Assembly (NCBI GenBank): GCA_018136815.1
Contig: CM030931.1
Coordinates: forward strand, 726,511 to 790,510
Origin: Isochrysis galbana
Taxonomy: Eukaryota > Haptophyta > Isochrysidales > Isochrysidaceae
Reading direction: 5' to 3'
Length of the DNA: 64,000 nt
Positions 19,415-30,425 of this stretch are shown here, in pieces. The stretch's first letter is position 1. Every line of letters begins with the position of its first letter. The position numbers were made by a program, and so were the translations under genes. Below the pieces are notes generated by a model, which ran no database searches, was not told where the DNA came from, and saw nothing but the letters and a program-made list of their open reading frames with translations.

Positions 19415-20350
19415 ATGGACAGCGCTGCCGACGCCCTGTCCTGCCCGCTCTGCCTCGAGACGTTCCACCGACCGCTCATCCTCCCCTGCTGTGCCCAGTC
19501 ATTTTGCGCCGACTGCCTGCGCCAGGCGCTCGCTGTGCAACCCCACTGCCCGCTCTGCCGGTGCAAGCAGTCATTCGACGCGGCGCTCCCTAACCGTGGG
19601 CTCGAGGCATTGCTCGGGTACGACAAGAAGGATGTGCTCGCGGCGATCAAGCTCTCGAAGCCTGCTGCACCGGTGTATGATCCCACGCCCCCACCCGCCA
19701 GGGAGCACACGCAGCGTCATGGCCACTATGTGAATATTCCGTCGACTGGATGGCCCGGTGCGCCTGTTGCTGCGTCCAGCTGGCGCGAATGGTGGCATGA
19801 GAACGAACCGCGATTGCGCTGCATCATGTACGTTGTGCTCATTGTCACATTGATGGTCTTCCTGCGCGTGCAAGAGGAGGAATACCAAGAGATGGAGGAG
19901 GATTTGTTGCGCATGCACCAAGGACACCATCTTCACACGCGGCCATTGCGTTTGGACAATACCCACGAGACAGACCGTGCCGTCCTGCACGAGGAGGCCA
20001 TTGAGGCCGATTGGCCTGAGCAGGCTGGACTGACAACGCTCGACCCGGTGGAAAGCTATATGGGCGCGGCGGACCGCTTTGAGCGAGTACCTGCTACGAG
20101 AGTAGAGGCTGCGTGGGCAGCCGAAAAGGCACATCCGATATCGCATGGGGACAGCTCCTATGTGGGTGATGCGCACTGGGCGGCCCTAGGGCTAGTTGGG
20201 ACATTTGCGTGCGTCATGCAGGTTGGGCGTAAGGCTCTTGGTAGGAGACGCGTCGGACGCCGAGTGCCATCGCGTGCGGGATCGACGAGGCGCCGGAGGA
20301 GACCTGATGGGAGTGACGGTGAGACGGGAAGCTACATGAGCGAGGCTTGA
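19415..20350 (+). CDS. RING-finger membrane protein
   Basis: This encodes 311 aa from ATG 19415. An upstream in-frame ATG at 19328 adds low-complexity sequence only. The N-terminal RING (residues ~10-50) reads CPLCLETF, LPCCAQSFCADCL, CPLCRCK. The usual His between the third and fifth ligands is replaced: the motif is C-C-A-Q-S-F-C. A single membrane segment (CIMYVVLIVTLMVFLRV, ~130-146) follows, then an acidic/His-rich region and a basic C-terminus. It is probably a membrane-anchored E3 ubiquitin ligase if the altered RING still folds. It diverges from folD across a low-complexity promoter. Confidence 0.75.
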   Translation: MDSAADALSCPLCLETFHRPLILPCCAQSFCADCLRQALAVQPHCPLCRCKQSFDAALPNRGLEALLGYDKKDVLAAIKLSKPAAPVYDPTPPPAREHTQRHGHYVNIPSTGWPGAPVAASSWREWWHENEPRLRCIMYVVLIVTLMVFLRVQEEEYQEMEEDLLRMHQGHHLHTRPLRLDNTHETDRAVLHEEAIEADWPEQAGLTTLDPVESYMGAADRFERVPATRVEAAWAAEKAHPISHGDSSYVGDAHWAALGLVGTFACVMQVGRKALGRRRVGRRVPSRAGSTRRRRRPDGSDGETGSYMSEA

Positions 20351-20905
20351 GCTTAAGCTGCAAGCTTGAGCCTTGGTACAAAACGTGCAACTGGAACGGG
20401 GTTTCCTTCCATGCGTTCAGATCTGCGTTCGGTGAGGTGCCGCACGATGTACACGATATACACTGCCCGCAGCAGTGTCCACTTTCGATTTTTGGTTCTA
20501 GCCTTGGCAACCCGCTACCGAGCTACGGGCTGTTGAGCGTTGAGTGGAGTACGGATAGTGCCTCTACTACCAGTAAAACAAAGGAAGAGTAGTGCTGCTA
20601 CTGCCACTAGCCTTGCACCAACCTGTCAGGCCACGTTACACATGACCGCACAAGGACCCAAAGCACAAAACTAAGTACCGGACTACAACTCTTAGTTGTC
20701 CCCTCGCACGGCGCCCCGGCTCCCATTAGAACTCCCCACAAAAGTGTCGAGTCGAGCGTTGCCGGAGGGCTTTGGGTCGCCACTACGTCGCGAGCGGCAC
20801 CGGCGGCTAGCGCGGCGCTTTGGCCCTCCTCCCCGCCGGGAGTCGGGTGAATGATTGGGTCGGGCAACTCCATTTGGCATTCGGGATTTCGGCGTCGACA
20901 CGCCC

Positions 20906-21586
20906 GTGTCGCATTCGCGAATCGACACTCGTTAGTTAGGCTTCTCTTCGTCATTCGGCATTTATCGTTATAATTCTCTCGTTCTCGTTCTCGGTCAAAA
21001 AGCTTCGCTTGGACGCATAGGTAGGGTCTTGGGTTGTGGAGCGTTCTCTCTCTTTCTCTCGAAAGAGAAGGAAGTTTCCCCACCCTTCTCCCTCCTAGGC
21101 GCCTCGCAAATAGGTTTAATTCGCTATCTTCTCCACGTTTCTCTATCTACTGCAGTGATTGCAATCAGGTTTAATTTGCAATCTCATCGCATCTCCCCCT
21201 TAGGCACACCGCACTTCTCTCGTCTTATTTGGTAGGTCTCTTGGAATCTTGTGCAGCAGGATTGCCCCTCGTTTCCGTTATGGTGCGATTCCCCTTCCAG
21301 ACGGGATCGCCGACAGATCGCCTTCTGATCGTCGTCCGTCGTCGTCTGGCCGGAGTGTTTGGGTTTGATTTTAGTCGAGTTACGTGAGAAAGTCGTGGGG
21401 CGAGAGTCGGGGTGTTTCCCTGGGTGTCGTTGTCCGTCGTCCTGTCGTCAGTCGTCATCCGTCGTCGCTCTCGCTCTCGTCGCTCTCGCTCTCGTAACAC
21501 TCAGACCCTACAAACTCGCCTCGCCTCGCCAGCCCCTGCCATCACAGCCCTCCTCTCACTCACCTTCACCTCTCGCCGCTCGTTCC
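20906..21586 (+). mobile_element. Ty3/gypsy leader copy 3
   Basis: It again starts exactly at 'gtgtcgcattcgcgaatcgac', with unrelated sequence upstream, and runs through the shared leader to 'cgggatcgccgacagatcg' and a 'tcgctctcgctctcg' stretch before gag. It has more changes relative to copies 1 and 2 than those have to each other, so it is an older or different subfamily insertion. Confidence 0.7.
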
Positions 21587-22651
21587 ATGTCGCTTTCGTC
21601 GCCGTCCTCTCCCTCGCTCAAGCCCGCCTGCCCGCCTTCCTCTGCTGACGGGCCTCAGCCCGTCAGCACCTCCGAACTCGTCTCCTCCGCCGCGCCTGCC
21701 GCCGGCATGGCCCCTTCCTCATTGCCCTCAGGCCCTATGGGCCATCACAATTCGTCAGGTGTAGAATCCTTCCCGGTGCGTCCCGCGCTGGACGTCTCAA
21801 TGGGGGTCACCCCCACCTCTGCAGAGTCGGGCATCATGCCTGCCCTGCCCCCTTTCTCCTCTCCGGACGGTCATCCACCACCACCTTCACAGGGGGAGGT
21901 GATGCCCTCCCTCGCCTCTCCTCCTGATCTCTCTGCGGTGCCTCCGCCATCATCTCCGCCTTCACCGCCGGAGTCCGTCGGATACAGGTCGAAGCCCGAG
22001 TCTCACCAGGGTGAGGATAATCCTCTGGAAGGATTCCTCCCCTCTCCTCGCGCATGCCTCGAGGCACCACCACCCTTACCATCGGACTCGGAGGCCGCCT
22101 ACGAGCCCTACCATCCTTCGCTCGAACGCCTCTCGGTCGCCTCGGCCGCCCCAAGTCAGCCGTCTCGTTGTGGAGAGGCCCCGGGCCTACTGCCCGACTC
22201 CCTTCTTCATCTCTCTCCTTCTCCTTCTCCACCGTCTGCTACGGTCCCGCCGCCAACCTCTTCGGCTTCACCGGGGGTCAACCCCGTAGAGCTGCGCTAT
22301 ATTGAGCTGATGCAGGCCATGGCCGCACAGTTCTCTCAGCAACTCGCTGCGGTCACCAGCGCGATCGAGCGAAGCCGACTCCCTCCTACTCCAGTCCAGG
22401 CAGCCAGCCCGCCTCCACCTCCATCCGATGATGGCGGCGAAACTGTTTTGCCTCCGCCACCGCCGCTCCCTCGCTCCTCATCGAAATCTAAGAAGACTCG
22501 GAAGGACAAGAAGAACCGCCGCCGCCGCCGCTACAGTTCTCCTACTTCTTCGTCTTCCTCGTCTTCGTCCCCGGTCTCCGGCTCGCGTTCATCTAACTAC
22601 TCGTCGACCAGCGATTCGGATTCCGACGGATCCGCCGCTCTCCTCGAGTGA
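21587..22651 (+). CDS. gypsy gag-like protein
   Basis: This encodes 354 aa from ATG 21587; the open frame extends upstream to 21359 across the leader. It is Ser/Pro-rich, with a short helical segment near residue 230 (LRYIELMQAMAAQFSQQLAAVTSAIERS) and a C-terminal basic cluster followed by Ser and Asp runs. The order leader-gag fits a Ty3/gypsy element. No CCHC knuckle is present, and no protease or polymerase follows before 23 kb, so the element is truncated downstream. Related gag starts occur at ~15248 and 60430. Confidence 0.6.
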   Translation: MSLSSPSSPSLKPACPPSSADGPQPVSTSELVSSAAPAAGMAPSSLPSGPMGHHNSSGVESFPVRPALDVSMGVTPTSAESGIMPALPPFSSPDGHPPPPSQGEVMPSLASPPDLSAVPPPSSPPSPPESVGYRSKPESHQGEDNPLEGFLPSPRACLEAPPPLPSDSEAAYEPYHPSLERLSVASAAPSQPSRCGEAPGLLPDSLLHLSPSPSPPSATVPPPTSSASPGVNPVELRYIELMQAMAAQFSQQLAAVTSAIERSRLPPTPVQAASPPPPPSDDGGETVLPPPPPLPRSSSKSKKTRKDKKNRRRRRYSSPTSSSSSSSSPVSGSRSSNYSSTSDSDSDGSAALLE

Positions 22652-23205
22652 TGCGGCGCGCGCACACACACAGCGGCGCGCGCGCGCAATTCAACCGAAC
22701 CGTGGCAGAAGCTCGAGCACACGCGCCGGGTCGGTGGCCAACAATGTCACGAAGTCCGTCGTCGGGCACCCTTGCTTGCCCTTGGCGCCGCAGCCACGAG
22801 AGCACGCGCCCGTTACCCGGCTCGACCGCCGCTTCGCTCACGCTCGCGTCCCACGGGCACGGCGGAACGTGCGCACGCAAGGTAATAGGTAGGTGGTAGG
22901 TAGGTTAGGTGTTCGGGATGCGTTATGCGTTATGCGTTAGCTTATAGCTTACTTTTGCTTAGTAGACACAATTCGAACTCGACCACGTTTTACGTTTTCG
23001 ACGTATTTGATATTTGATATTTTGGCGAGCGAGGAGTCCACATATTATCTCAGCGGCACATTTCGATATTTGTGCGATACTTTCTACTACTACATATTTT
23101 TACCCACCCCTAATGACATAGAAGCACGCTAAATAATAAATAAGCTGACCAGCTGACCCCCTCAAAGTGCAAAGTCAAAGTTAAAAAGTAAAAAGTTTGA
23201 GGTAG
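22652..23205. other. intergenic, no gene seen
   Basis: The first 230 bases are GC-rich with alternating purine-pyrimidine 'gcgcgc' and 'cacaca', then AT-richer DNA with 'taggtagg' and 'gcgttatgcgtta' short direct repeats. No coding feature is supported. Confidence 0.4.
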
Positions 23206-23403
23206 CCTAGATGTGAAACACGGCAAGGGGGGCCTGCAAACACAAACACAGCAAATACGGCCTGTTTTTGGCTTTCCTAGAAGTAGAAGCATGGGAACCT
23301 CACAAACCCGGCATGCTGCTAGGGAGGGCGTTTGAAACACGGTGAAAACGGGCTGTTTTTGGCCTCTGTACAAAAAAAGGTAAACCCGTGTTTACCATTT
23401 AGG
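23206..23403. mobile_element. 198-bp MITE with 8-bp target duplication
   Basis: The ends are CCTAGATGTGAAACAC and, inverted, GTGTTTACCATTTAGG (imperfect TIR). The flanks are both 'tgaggtag' (23198-23205 and 23404-23411), a perfect 8-bp duplication. There is no coding capacity. The termini resemble those of three elements at 46-48 kb. An 8-bp duplication is typical of the hAT superfamily. It sits ~70 bp upstream of the TPR gene and may affect its promoter. Confidence 0.85.
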
Positions 23404-23475
23404 TGAGGTAGGCCGTCGTTCACTGACACTCTCTACGTTCTAACCGATACAATTACTACAGAAGCTTCTAGAAGG

Positions 23476-25515
23476 ATGGCGGCGTCGCTGCGCGTGGGCA
23501 GTCGGGTGTTGGCCTGCCGCGAGCCGGAGGAGGAGGAGGAGGAATGGGAGGAGTGCCAAGTGGTCGGTGTGGACGTGGAGAGCATGATGGTCAGCCTCCG
23601 CTTCGACGGCGGCTTCGTCGCTCACCACGTGCCGCTCTCACGCGTGCGGATGCTTGCAGCCGGTGGCGGAGAGAGAGAAGAGAAGGGGGAAAAGGAGCGG
23701 GAGAGGGAGGGAGAGAAAGATCAGGCGAGGAATGAGGAGGAGGAGCCTCGAATTGTCGAATTGCCCGTCGACGACGGCTACTCTGCCACAATCAAGCTTC
23801 CCACACCGCCGTCTGCCGAAGAGATGGCCGCTGACAGTGAGGCCAAATACAGGTATGTGGCCGAGTACAAAGCGGTGGGCAACACACTGTTCAAGGAAGG
23901 CAAGTACGCTTGGGCGATTCGGACGTACACGGAGGCGGTGGACCGGCTTGCGCGCAACTGTTACTCGTCGCGCGAGCGCATGCTCTGGGACTATTTTGCG
24001 CGCGTGCCATGCGCACAATGCTACTCAAACGCTGCGCTGTGCGCACTTAAGCTGAGCGACTATACCCATGCGGAGACGCTCTGCGAGCACGCCATGGAGT
24101 GTCGCCCTGAAGATGGCGATCTGATCAAAGTGCTTCTGCGCCACGGCCAGGCGCTCTTGGGACAGCACGAGTACGAGCGTGCGCTGCCGTTGCTCGAGAG
24201 GGCAGCCGACCGTGAGCCAAACAACCGCGCCGTCCGTGAGGAGCTGCTGCGGGCAAAGAAGGCGATCAAGGAGAAGGCCAAGGCCGCAGACGCGCAGATC
24301 TTCGCTAACATCGACCTACATAAGAGCGGTCTCACCTCGCGTCGCGCTGCTGCAGAGGAGGGGGCCAAGGAACGCCTCGAGAAGGGCTTCGATAGACTCC
24401 TCGACGGGAATGACGCGACCTCGCTCGCAATTTTCGAGCCTCTTCTCGCATCCAAGTTGTGTGCAGGCGTGGAGGGCGCGGGTGTGCGGCTACAGGCTGC
24501 ATACGGGGCGGGCGTTGCACATTATCACCTAGGCAGGCATGATGAGGCTGCAAGAAGACTGGACCTCTTCCTCGAGGCGAAGCAAGCGCTGGAGAACGAG
24601 GGCAAGGAATTGCCAATGCCGCTAATGGGGCTGCCACTGGTGAGGCGCTCTTGAAGTTCACCCGGCCTGCGCTCTCCTTCTTCCCTCAAATTGACTTTGC
24701 CCGTGGCCCGCTCTTGGTTGCTTGCGCCCTCATCCAACTCATTTCACCTGCTGCGTAGGTTCTATTTTACGCTGCCCATGCAGCCTACTCGACGGGTGCT
24801 CTTACTCGCGCTCGCTCCTTCCTCCTTTCTTACCTTAACGAGGCAAAGGCACTGGGGCCTCAGCAGGTGCTCAACATGCCGGACGGCTGGGGAGGCAAAA
24901 AGATTACAGCGGCCGATCGAAAGGCTTCTCGCTTCCGCAATCGCGCTTGTTCCAACGAAGCGCTCGCAGATGGGCACACCATGCTTGCCCTAATCCACGA
25001 GAGGATCGATGGACCCGCCGCAGCGCTCGAAGATGCAAAGGAGGCAGCAAAGCTGGCAGACCTCGGAGGTGAGCCTGGGTCGGCGACGGCTCACGCTGAA
25101 TCACGTTCGTCTCAGGAGATGCGCTCCTGGGCCATCAGGATTGAAACCCTCACATTCTGCCTGCACGTCATCGAATATGCTTGCAGGTGTTGACTCGCAG
25201 CGCCTCGCTGCGCGAGAGTCCCTCTCGAAACTGCTATCAGTGCTTGGTGACGCTGCTGGGGCAGAAGAGCAAGCGGCCGAAGTACAGCGCATTCAGGAGG
25301 AAATGCAGGCTAAAGCAGCGCAAAAGGCGCAAGAGGAAGTCAAGAAGGTCGAGGAGGCTCAGCAGGACGATGCAGATGCGGAAGAAGACGAAGCTCTGAA
25401 GATAGAGGCAGATGGCTGCGACGGTGATAGCAAGGGAGCAGTGATGGACCGTACTGCCATGGACAAAGAAGGAGCGGCGGAGGACGCCCCGATGGCGCGC
25501 GCTGAGGGTGCATAG
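23476..25515 (+). CDS. TPR co-chaperone-like protein, three exons
   Basis: Exons are 23476-24639, 24759-25068 and 25187-25515; the introns are GT-AG and phases match, giving 600 aa. The N-terminus (~1-60) has a Tudor-like look (VGSRVLACREP, FDGGFVAHHVPLSRVRML), then a charged linker. TPR repeats start near 135 (AEYKAVGNTLFKEGKYAWAIRTYTEAV, YSNAALCALKLSDYTHAETLCEHAM, LLRHGQALLGQHEYERALPLLERA). More helical repeats follow, including exon 2 (YAAHAAYSTGALTRARSFL). The C-terminus is a Glu/Lys/Ala coil with an acidic tail. It is likely a scaffold or Hsp70/Hsp90 co-chaperone; the partner is unknown. Confidence 0.85.
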
Positions 25516-26558
25516 GAGAGCTATTGACAAGCTCATTCTCGATAATCGGGTGGGGGAACGAGAGATCCCCGGGTCGATGTGTGAGGCAACCCGCGGATCT
25601 CGATAGGCGTACGCCATTGATTTCCGACCGCGACCGTTTGAGAGCAGCCTGTTACATCCTTCATGCCATCGGTTTGAGAGCAACCTGGGGCATCTTTCAT
25701 GCTTCTCTTCAAGCGAGAAGAGTGCAAACGTCCCCTTCCGAGATGACGGGGACTAACCCGCTGGTTACCTTCTTCGACCCGCAACCCTCTCACACCCCTT
25801 GTGCTACTCACATCGGCGAACTTAGCACACACTCCTAGAAGTTCAACAGTGCTGCCGGGCACAAGCTATGGAGCATGCAGAGTGCAATGAGTGCATCCAC
25901 TCTTGCGTGGACCTCACACCTCCATCCCGCAGCCATCGAGGAGATCGAAGAGCTTTACGGTGTGCATGTCACTGATGTGTCGGTGCGGTCCGTTGCTCGT
26001 CGCGCGCGTGCGTGTGCTTGGCTGCAACGGATGTCGTGGTTTCTCCTGCCCTATCTCTGCGGCATGCACTCTGGCGCATATAGAGTTCCTCGGGGTTTTC
26101 TGCGGCCCTCTTTAGGCCTGCTGGGCAGGTCGGCTCTAAGGGCCTGGACCCTTGCTCCCTCTCGAGCTCTCAAGCAGGCAGGCGGCAAGAGCGTGCAATG
26201 CCGGCAACAAGGGAGCTGGGCGCCCGTTGGCCGTTGGTGATTGCATGCGTGCGCATGGCAATGCTAGCTTGTCGTCGTGCGAGCGTACCGCTTCATATCG
26301 CTCAGTACACGTTTTTAAAATACTCTTGAATATGCCGGCTCCGAGCTACTAGGAACTGTCCCCCACTGGATCGACGCCATCAACGTCAACGCCCTCATCC
26401 GTAGCTCTCTCGCGCGCTCCGCCTTTCCGCTTCCCCTTCTTCCCCCTGTCGCTTCTCGCTTCCTTTATAAACGCCTTATCGTTCGGTTTCCAGGGGTAAG
26501 GCCCGTACGTGAACTACGTTGAGCCATCCGTGGGCGGGGAGGGCTAGGATGCTAGGAC
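25516..26558. other. intergenic, no firm gene
   Basis: It begins with the 3' UTR of the TPR gene. A frame at 25875-26240 (121 codons) could be an exon but has no recognisable motif and includes Trp/Arg-rich low-complexity stretches. From 26430 to 26480 a CT-rich piece precedes the family B transposon terminus at 26559. Confidence 0.4.
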
Positions 26559-27561
26559 TAGGGCGGTCAAACAGGGGCTTTTTAACTATTAGTCAGGGTT
26601 GGGCTGCATTTTTTGACCGTGGCGCGAGGCCCAATAAAAAACCTTCAGGGGGGGCCACCTGCCGCCACGAAAATCTTAGCCAGGAAATGGTGCGATTCTC
26701 CCCCCCTCCCCCCCCCTCCGTCACGCGCGCTCACGCTCTACCCGTAAAGAATGGGCGGTCGCGCCCGCGGGGGGATCGATTCCTTTATATCTAAGCTACA
26801 TTCGGCATTTGATTCCCGCCCGATGCAGCGCCGTGTCGGGCTGCCGACAGTCCGACCACCCCCTGACCCTCTGGCATCATGGCCCGCGCAGCCCACCCAG
26901 CTCCTCACAGCGCGCGCACGCGGCTACCCTGGCTGCCGCAGACCCCGCCCTGACCATCTCGACCCGCCCCTCGCAGGATTTGCCCTCACTCGAACTCGGC
27001 ATCGAGAACCAGGACCAGCTCACCGACGCGGCCGTCCACGCGTGGCTGACAAGCCTCCGCGTTGAGGCTGCCCTCGCGGCCCTCCTCTCTCTGACAGTGC
27101 CAGATTCGGCGCTGATCGATGAGGCAAGACCCGTGGGTGGCCTCAGGACGGGCCACGTCGTAGCTCTCTACGCCGCGGCGAGCAAAAAAGCCCAAGATCT
27201 TGCCAGAGCGCCTCACAGCGCATCTGGCGGGAACCCACCACCCAAAGCAGAAATCATCTTCTGCCGCTGGGTGGTGGGCTTGGCAGGCGGTATTGGGAAT
27301 CAACCCATACTGCCAATGACGCGCGACGGCGCGACGAAAGCGCTCCTGGCACGCGGAGCTCGCGCAGCCAAGGCGCACTCCAAGGTCTTGGCAATACTTG
27401 ACATGAAGTCAAGGAGAGCCATAGACCGCGGAGCCGACGCGGCGTCCGTCGATCTCCGGTGGGCAGCAGAGGCAGAGGGCCTTTGGCGGTCCGCCGCCAA
27501 ACCTTTCAACATTGGCAAAAGCGACAGCGGCGACGGGCCAGAGAGTGGGGGAGGCGGCGGT

Positions 27562-27597
<36 letters not shown>

Positions 27598-29210
27598 AGC
27601 GGTGGCAATGAGCCTACCCCACCGATCCAAGCGGCGGCGCCACTCAGTCCGCGGATAGTTCGCTGGCTGATCGCGTGCGGCACGGCATCACCAGGCTCGC
27701 CATTGCGAGCTCTTGCGGGGGCCATACTGCCACTCACAGCCATAAGTGAGTTCGTTGGCTGTGGCTCCCGCTCACATTGGGTCCCACGCCGGCAGCAACA
27801 AGCTCTGCGAGTCACGCAGGCTGAGCTGCGTTTGGAGCTACGGCGGAGCTCCCGACTGCACAACGAGCTTGCGGAGCGGGATGTGGCCATGGCGGCGCTG
27901 CACAAGATCAAGACGATGCGGGTGGTCGTCGGGTGGTTCTCGTCGCCGGTGTGCGCGATCATCTACCAGGTATGTGGCACTGCAAGAGTGCATGCGCAAG
28001 CACAGCCACGCGTGTAGCATGCACTCACGCCTGGTTGCCTTTCCGCTCGCAGGTGGCTAAGTACGTGGCGCTCTGCTCGTCAAAGGGCTATGCGATTGGC
28101 GCCAAGTTCCGCGAGTGGATGGACGCGAGGCTTGCCGACATGGTAGACGCCTCCACCGACGCCGTGCTCGGAAACGTTGAGGACCTGCTGGCCATCTGCG
28201 GATCTCGCTCGTACGTCTTCTTCCTCAACGCCGCCGTGACCGAGCGCCTGCTCACGCAGGAGGGTACTCTTCGGACGTTCCTCGAGGAGGAGGAGATGAT
28301 GGCGGAGAAGGCGGGCGGCAAGCTACGCGGCTCCATCCTCAAGGGCGCCTCCTCTCCCGAGATCATGGCCGCGGTGCGAGCGATGTCTATCCTGTCGGAC
28401 ACCGTTCTCTGGCCTCTCTTGCGTGCCATCAAGTTCGGTCCGGAGCAGCGCGCGCTCGACGTCCTTCCCGACGTCTGGCCCGCCGCGATCGATTTCTTCG
28501 CTAAGGCGTCCGCGGACCCGCAAGGCGTGATAGACGGGAGCGTACGGTTGGACTTGGGGCCGCACGCTCCGACGCTGCCCGAGTTGACTCCCGGACAGGA
28601 GAGGCGCAGCTCTCGAGCGGCCATCGACTCCAATAGAATTAGGGAGCGGGCCGCCGGCGACGAGTTCGTGGGCAAGTTGCTCGCAGCTGCGTTCGAGGCC
28701 ATGGTGCCGGCGACGCAGAACCATGCGGCCGAGTTCATCGCGCCCGACGGCAAGCTATGCAAGGCTAAGCTCACGTCCGAGATCCGCGCCAAGTACGATG
28801 CACTTCTTGCTACTAGCACCCCCGTCGAGAGGCTACACGCTCTCGGGAAAGCGAGTGACAAGGTGGCCGGCCAGCAGCGCGCCGACTCGCGCGCCGGTAT
28901 CGCGTTGGGCAAGTTCAATCACCAAGGCGAGTGGCTCGACAGCAAAACCTCGACAGAGCTCGAGGCGGTGTTTCGTATCGCTTGGCGAGAGGCGCGGCTC
29001 GGGCGGCGACTGACGATGAAACAACAACGCATCAAGTCCGGTAAGATCAAGCAGGAAGCAAGGGACGAGAAGCTGGCGGGCAAGCAGCAGAAGGCGGACG
29101 CCAAGGCGGCGGAGGATGTGCGTATCGCCGCCGTCGTACTCAAGCGCAAGTACTCGGAGCTCAAGTCGCTCGGCATCAACGAGCTCCGAGACCAGCTTAA
29201 GCGTCTTTGA
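26559..29210 (+). mobile_element. transposon family B, long copy
   Basis: The 5' end is TAGGGCGGTCAAACA, with a second inverted copy of the inner core ('ttttttgaccgtgg') 50 bp inward. A TATA-like 'ctttatatctaag' lies at ~26783, then a spliced gene to 29210. A truncated relative sits at 2179-2876, and inverse 3' termini occur at 16036-16050 and 43355-43369. No 3' terminus follows this copy directly, so its right end is lost or further right. Confidence 0.65.
26965..29210 (+). CDS. unknown transposon-encoded protein, two exons
   Basis: Exon 1 runs to 27969 and exon 2 is 28053-29210; the GT-AG intron (84 bp) joins ...AIIYQ to VAKYVALC in phase. The start is unresolved: no convincing ATG lies before ALIDEARPVGG, and the frame is open from ~26809. 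It is about 720 aa: an acidic/Ala-rich N-terminus, a Gly run (~13 residues) at ~27550-27600 from a ggc/ggt repeat, a conserved-looking middle (AIGAKFREWMDARLADMV, SYVFFLNAAVTERLL) and a Lys-rich C-terminal coil. No transposase DDE signature or known family is recognised. The truncated relative at 2.7 kb shows that it belongs to the repeat. Confidence 0.55.
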
Positions 29211-30295
29211 ATTTCGCCTTGTACTGTTGCGCGCAGTCCGCTGTGACCAGTATCTCCCATGGGCCCGACGAGCTCTTGGCCAGGAATTCTGGCTCGAGGT
29301 CTACGCCCTCGAGTTTATTGAGGTGTGCCACGATGGCGCTGAACGCCTCCTCGTCCTTGATCTTGATCCCACGGTCCGTGGAGGTGAAGGTCATTATTAT
29401 CTGTGAAAAGTCGTCTTCGTACTCTTGTTCTTGTACGCTTTCATGTTCCCCTCCCCCTTGGGGGTTTGTCTGTGTGGGTTTGTGGGGTGGAGGGTAGTTG
29501 GTTAGCCTCCCAGGCGCCCGGCAGTACGTTGCTTTCGGGGGGGTGTCGGGCGTGGGGTCCCCATTGGTCCCTTTCGCCTTGCGTTCTAGCGAGGTCTCCA
29601 GCCTCTGTTTTGGTGGTGTTTTTGTTTGGGCTGATGGTTTTGAAGATGGTGTTGCTTCTCTTGGCTGCTTTCGCGCCGTTCGTGTTCGGCCTGGTCCTCG
29701 CGCATCGCGCGTGGCCGAGGCTCGGTGAGTGTACGATACTGCACATTGCGCATTCGTGTCGTGCTCTTGCGCACAAGCGTCTGGTTGCTGAGGTTTGCAT
29801 GTGGTGCCACATGCCACCAGGCATGCGTGTGATGGTGGTCAGGTTGACCGGCCGGGTCTGCGCCTCGTGCTCTCGCACTCGGTCAGTGCCGCAGCGGTGT
29901 AGGGGCCCAGCCCGAAGGCTTTCCCTATGGGAGACTGAGCTCTGTGGCTCAGGGTGTGTGTGGGCTTGTCTGTGCTGGCTGTGCTGTGTTGGTGTTCTGT
30001 GCGTTGTTGAGGTGTGCGCTGTCTGTCTGAGTCTGGGGCCGCGGCGTGGGTCGTGGCTCGCGAGTACCTGGGCTGGCGTGGCCCCGGCGGGCGGTCGCTG
30101 CGGCTGCAGGGCGTCGGTCATGGCTTGGTCGGCCAGCGCGGCGGGGAGGGCGGAGAGAGAGGGGGGGAGCGGGGCGCGCTCCATGACCCTATCGTTATAA
30201 CGATAGTTGGGCGAGATGCTAACAATGACAGCTTTAATACAACGATGCGCAGTGCGCGTAGACAAGAAGCGGAAGCCCTCTAAATCCCAACACAT
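29197..30295 (-). pseudogene. possible mobile-element ORFs in two overlapping frames
   Basis: Two minus-strand frames overlap: one ends at 29441 and is rich in Thr, Gln, Arg and His; the other ends at 29197 with an acidic tail (DDFSQIIMTFTSTDRGIKIKDEEAF). The second converges with the family B gene and overlaps it by 14 bp. A frameshift between them would give one ~350-aa protein. The composition resembles an ORF1/gag-like nucleic-acid-binding protein, but no zinc knuckle or catalytic motif is seen. Confidence 0.3.
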
Positions 30296-30425
30296 CATCA
30301 GACATAGGCTCTCTCTCTCTCCATCCCCCCCCCCAAAAAACGCGCGCGCGCGCGCGCGCACACACACACAACGGCATACGAACCTGCATGTGCCGCGCGG
30401 TGGCGCATCTCAATCAACAATCAAA

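Noticed and set aside
21359-21586. Upstream extension of gag to 21359
   Set aside because: This part is leader sequence shared with copies that lack gag; the Met at 21587 matches the start in two other copies.
29441-30367. A single 308-aa minus-strand gene
   Set aside because: A second frame overlaps it for 377 bp with similar composition and neither has a motif; kept only as a low-confidence relic.
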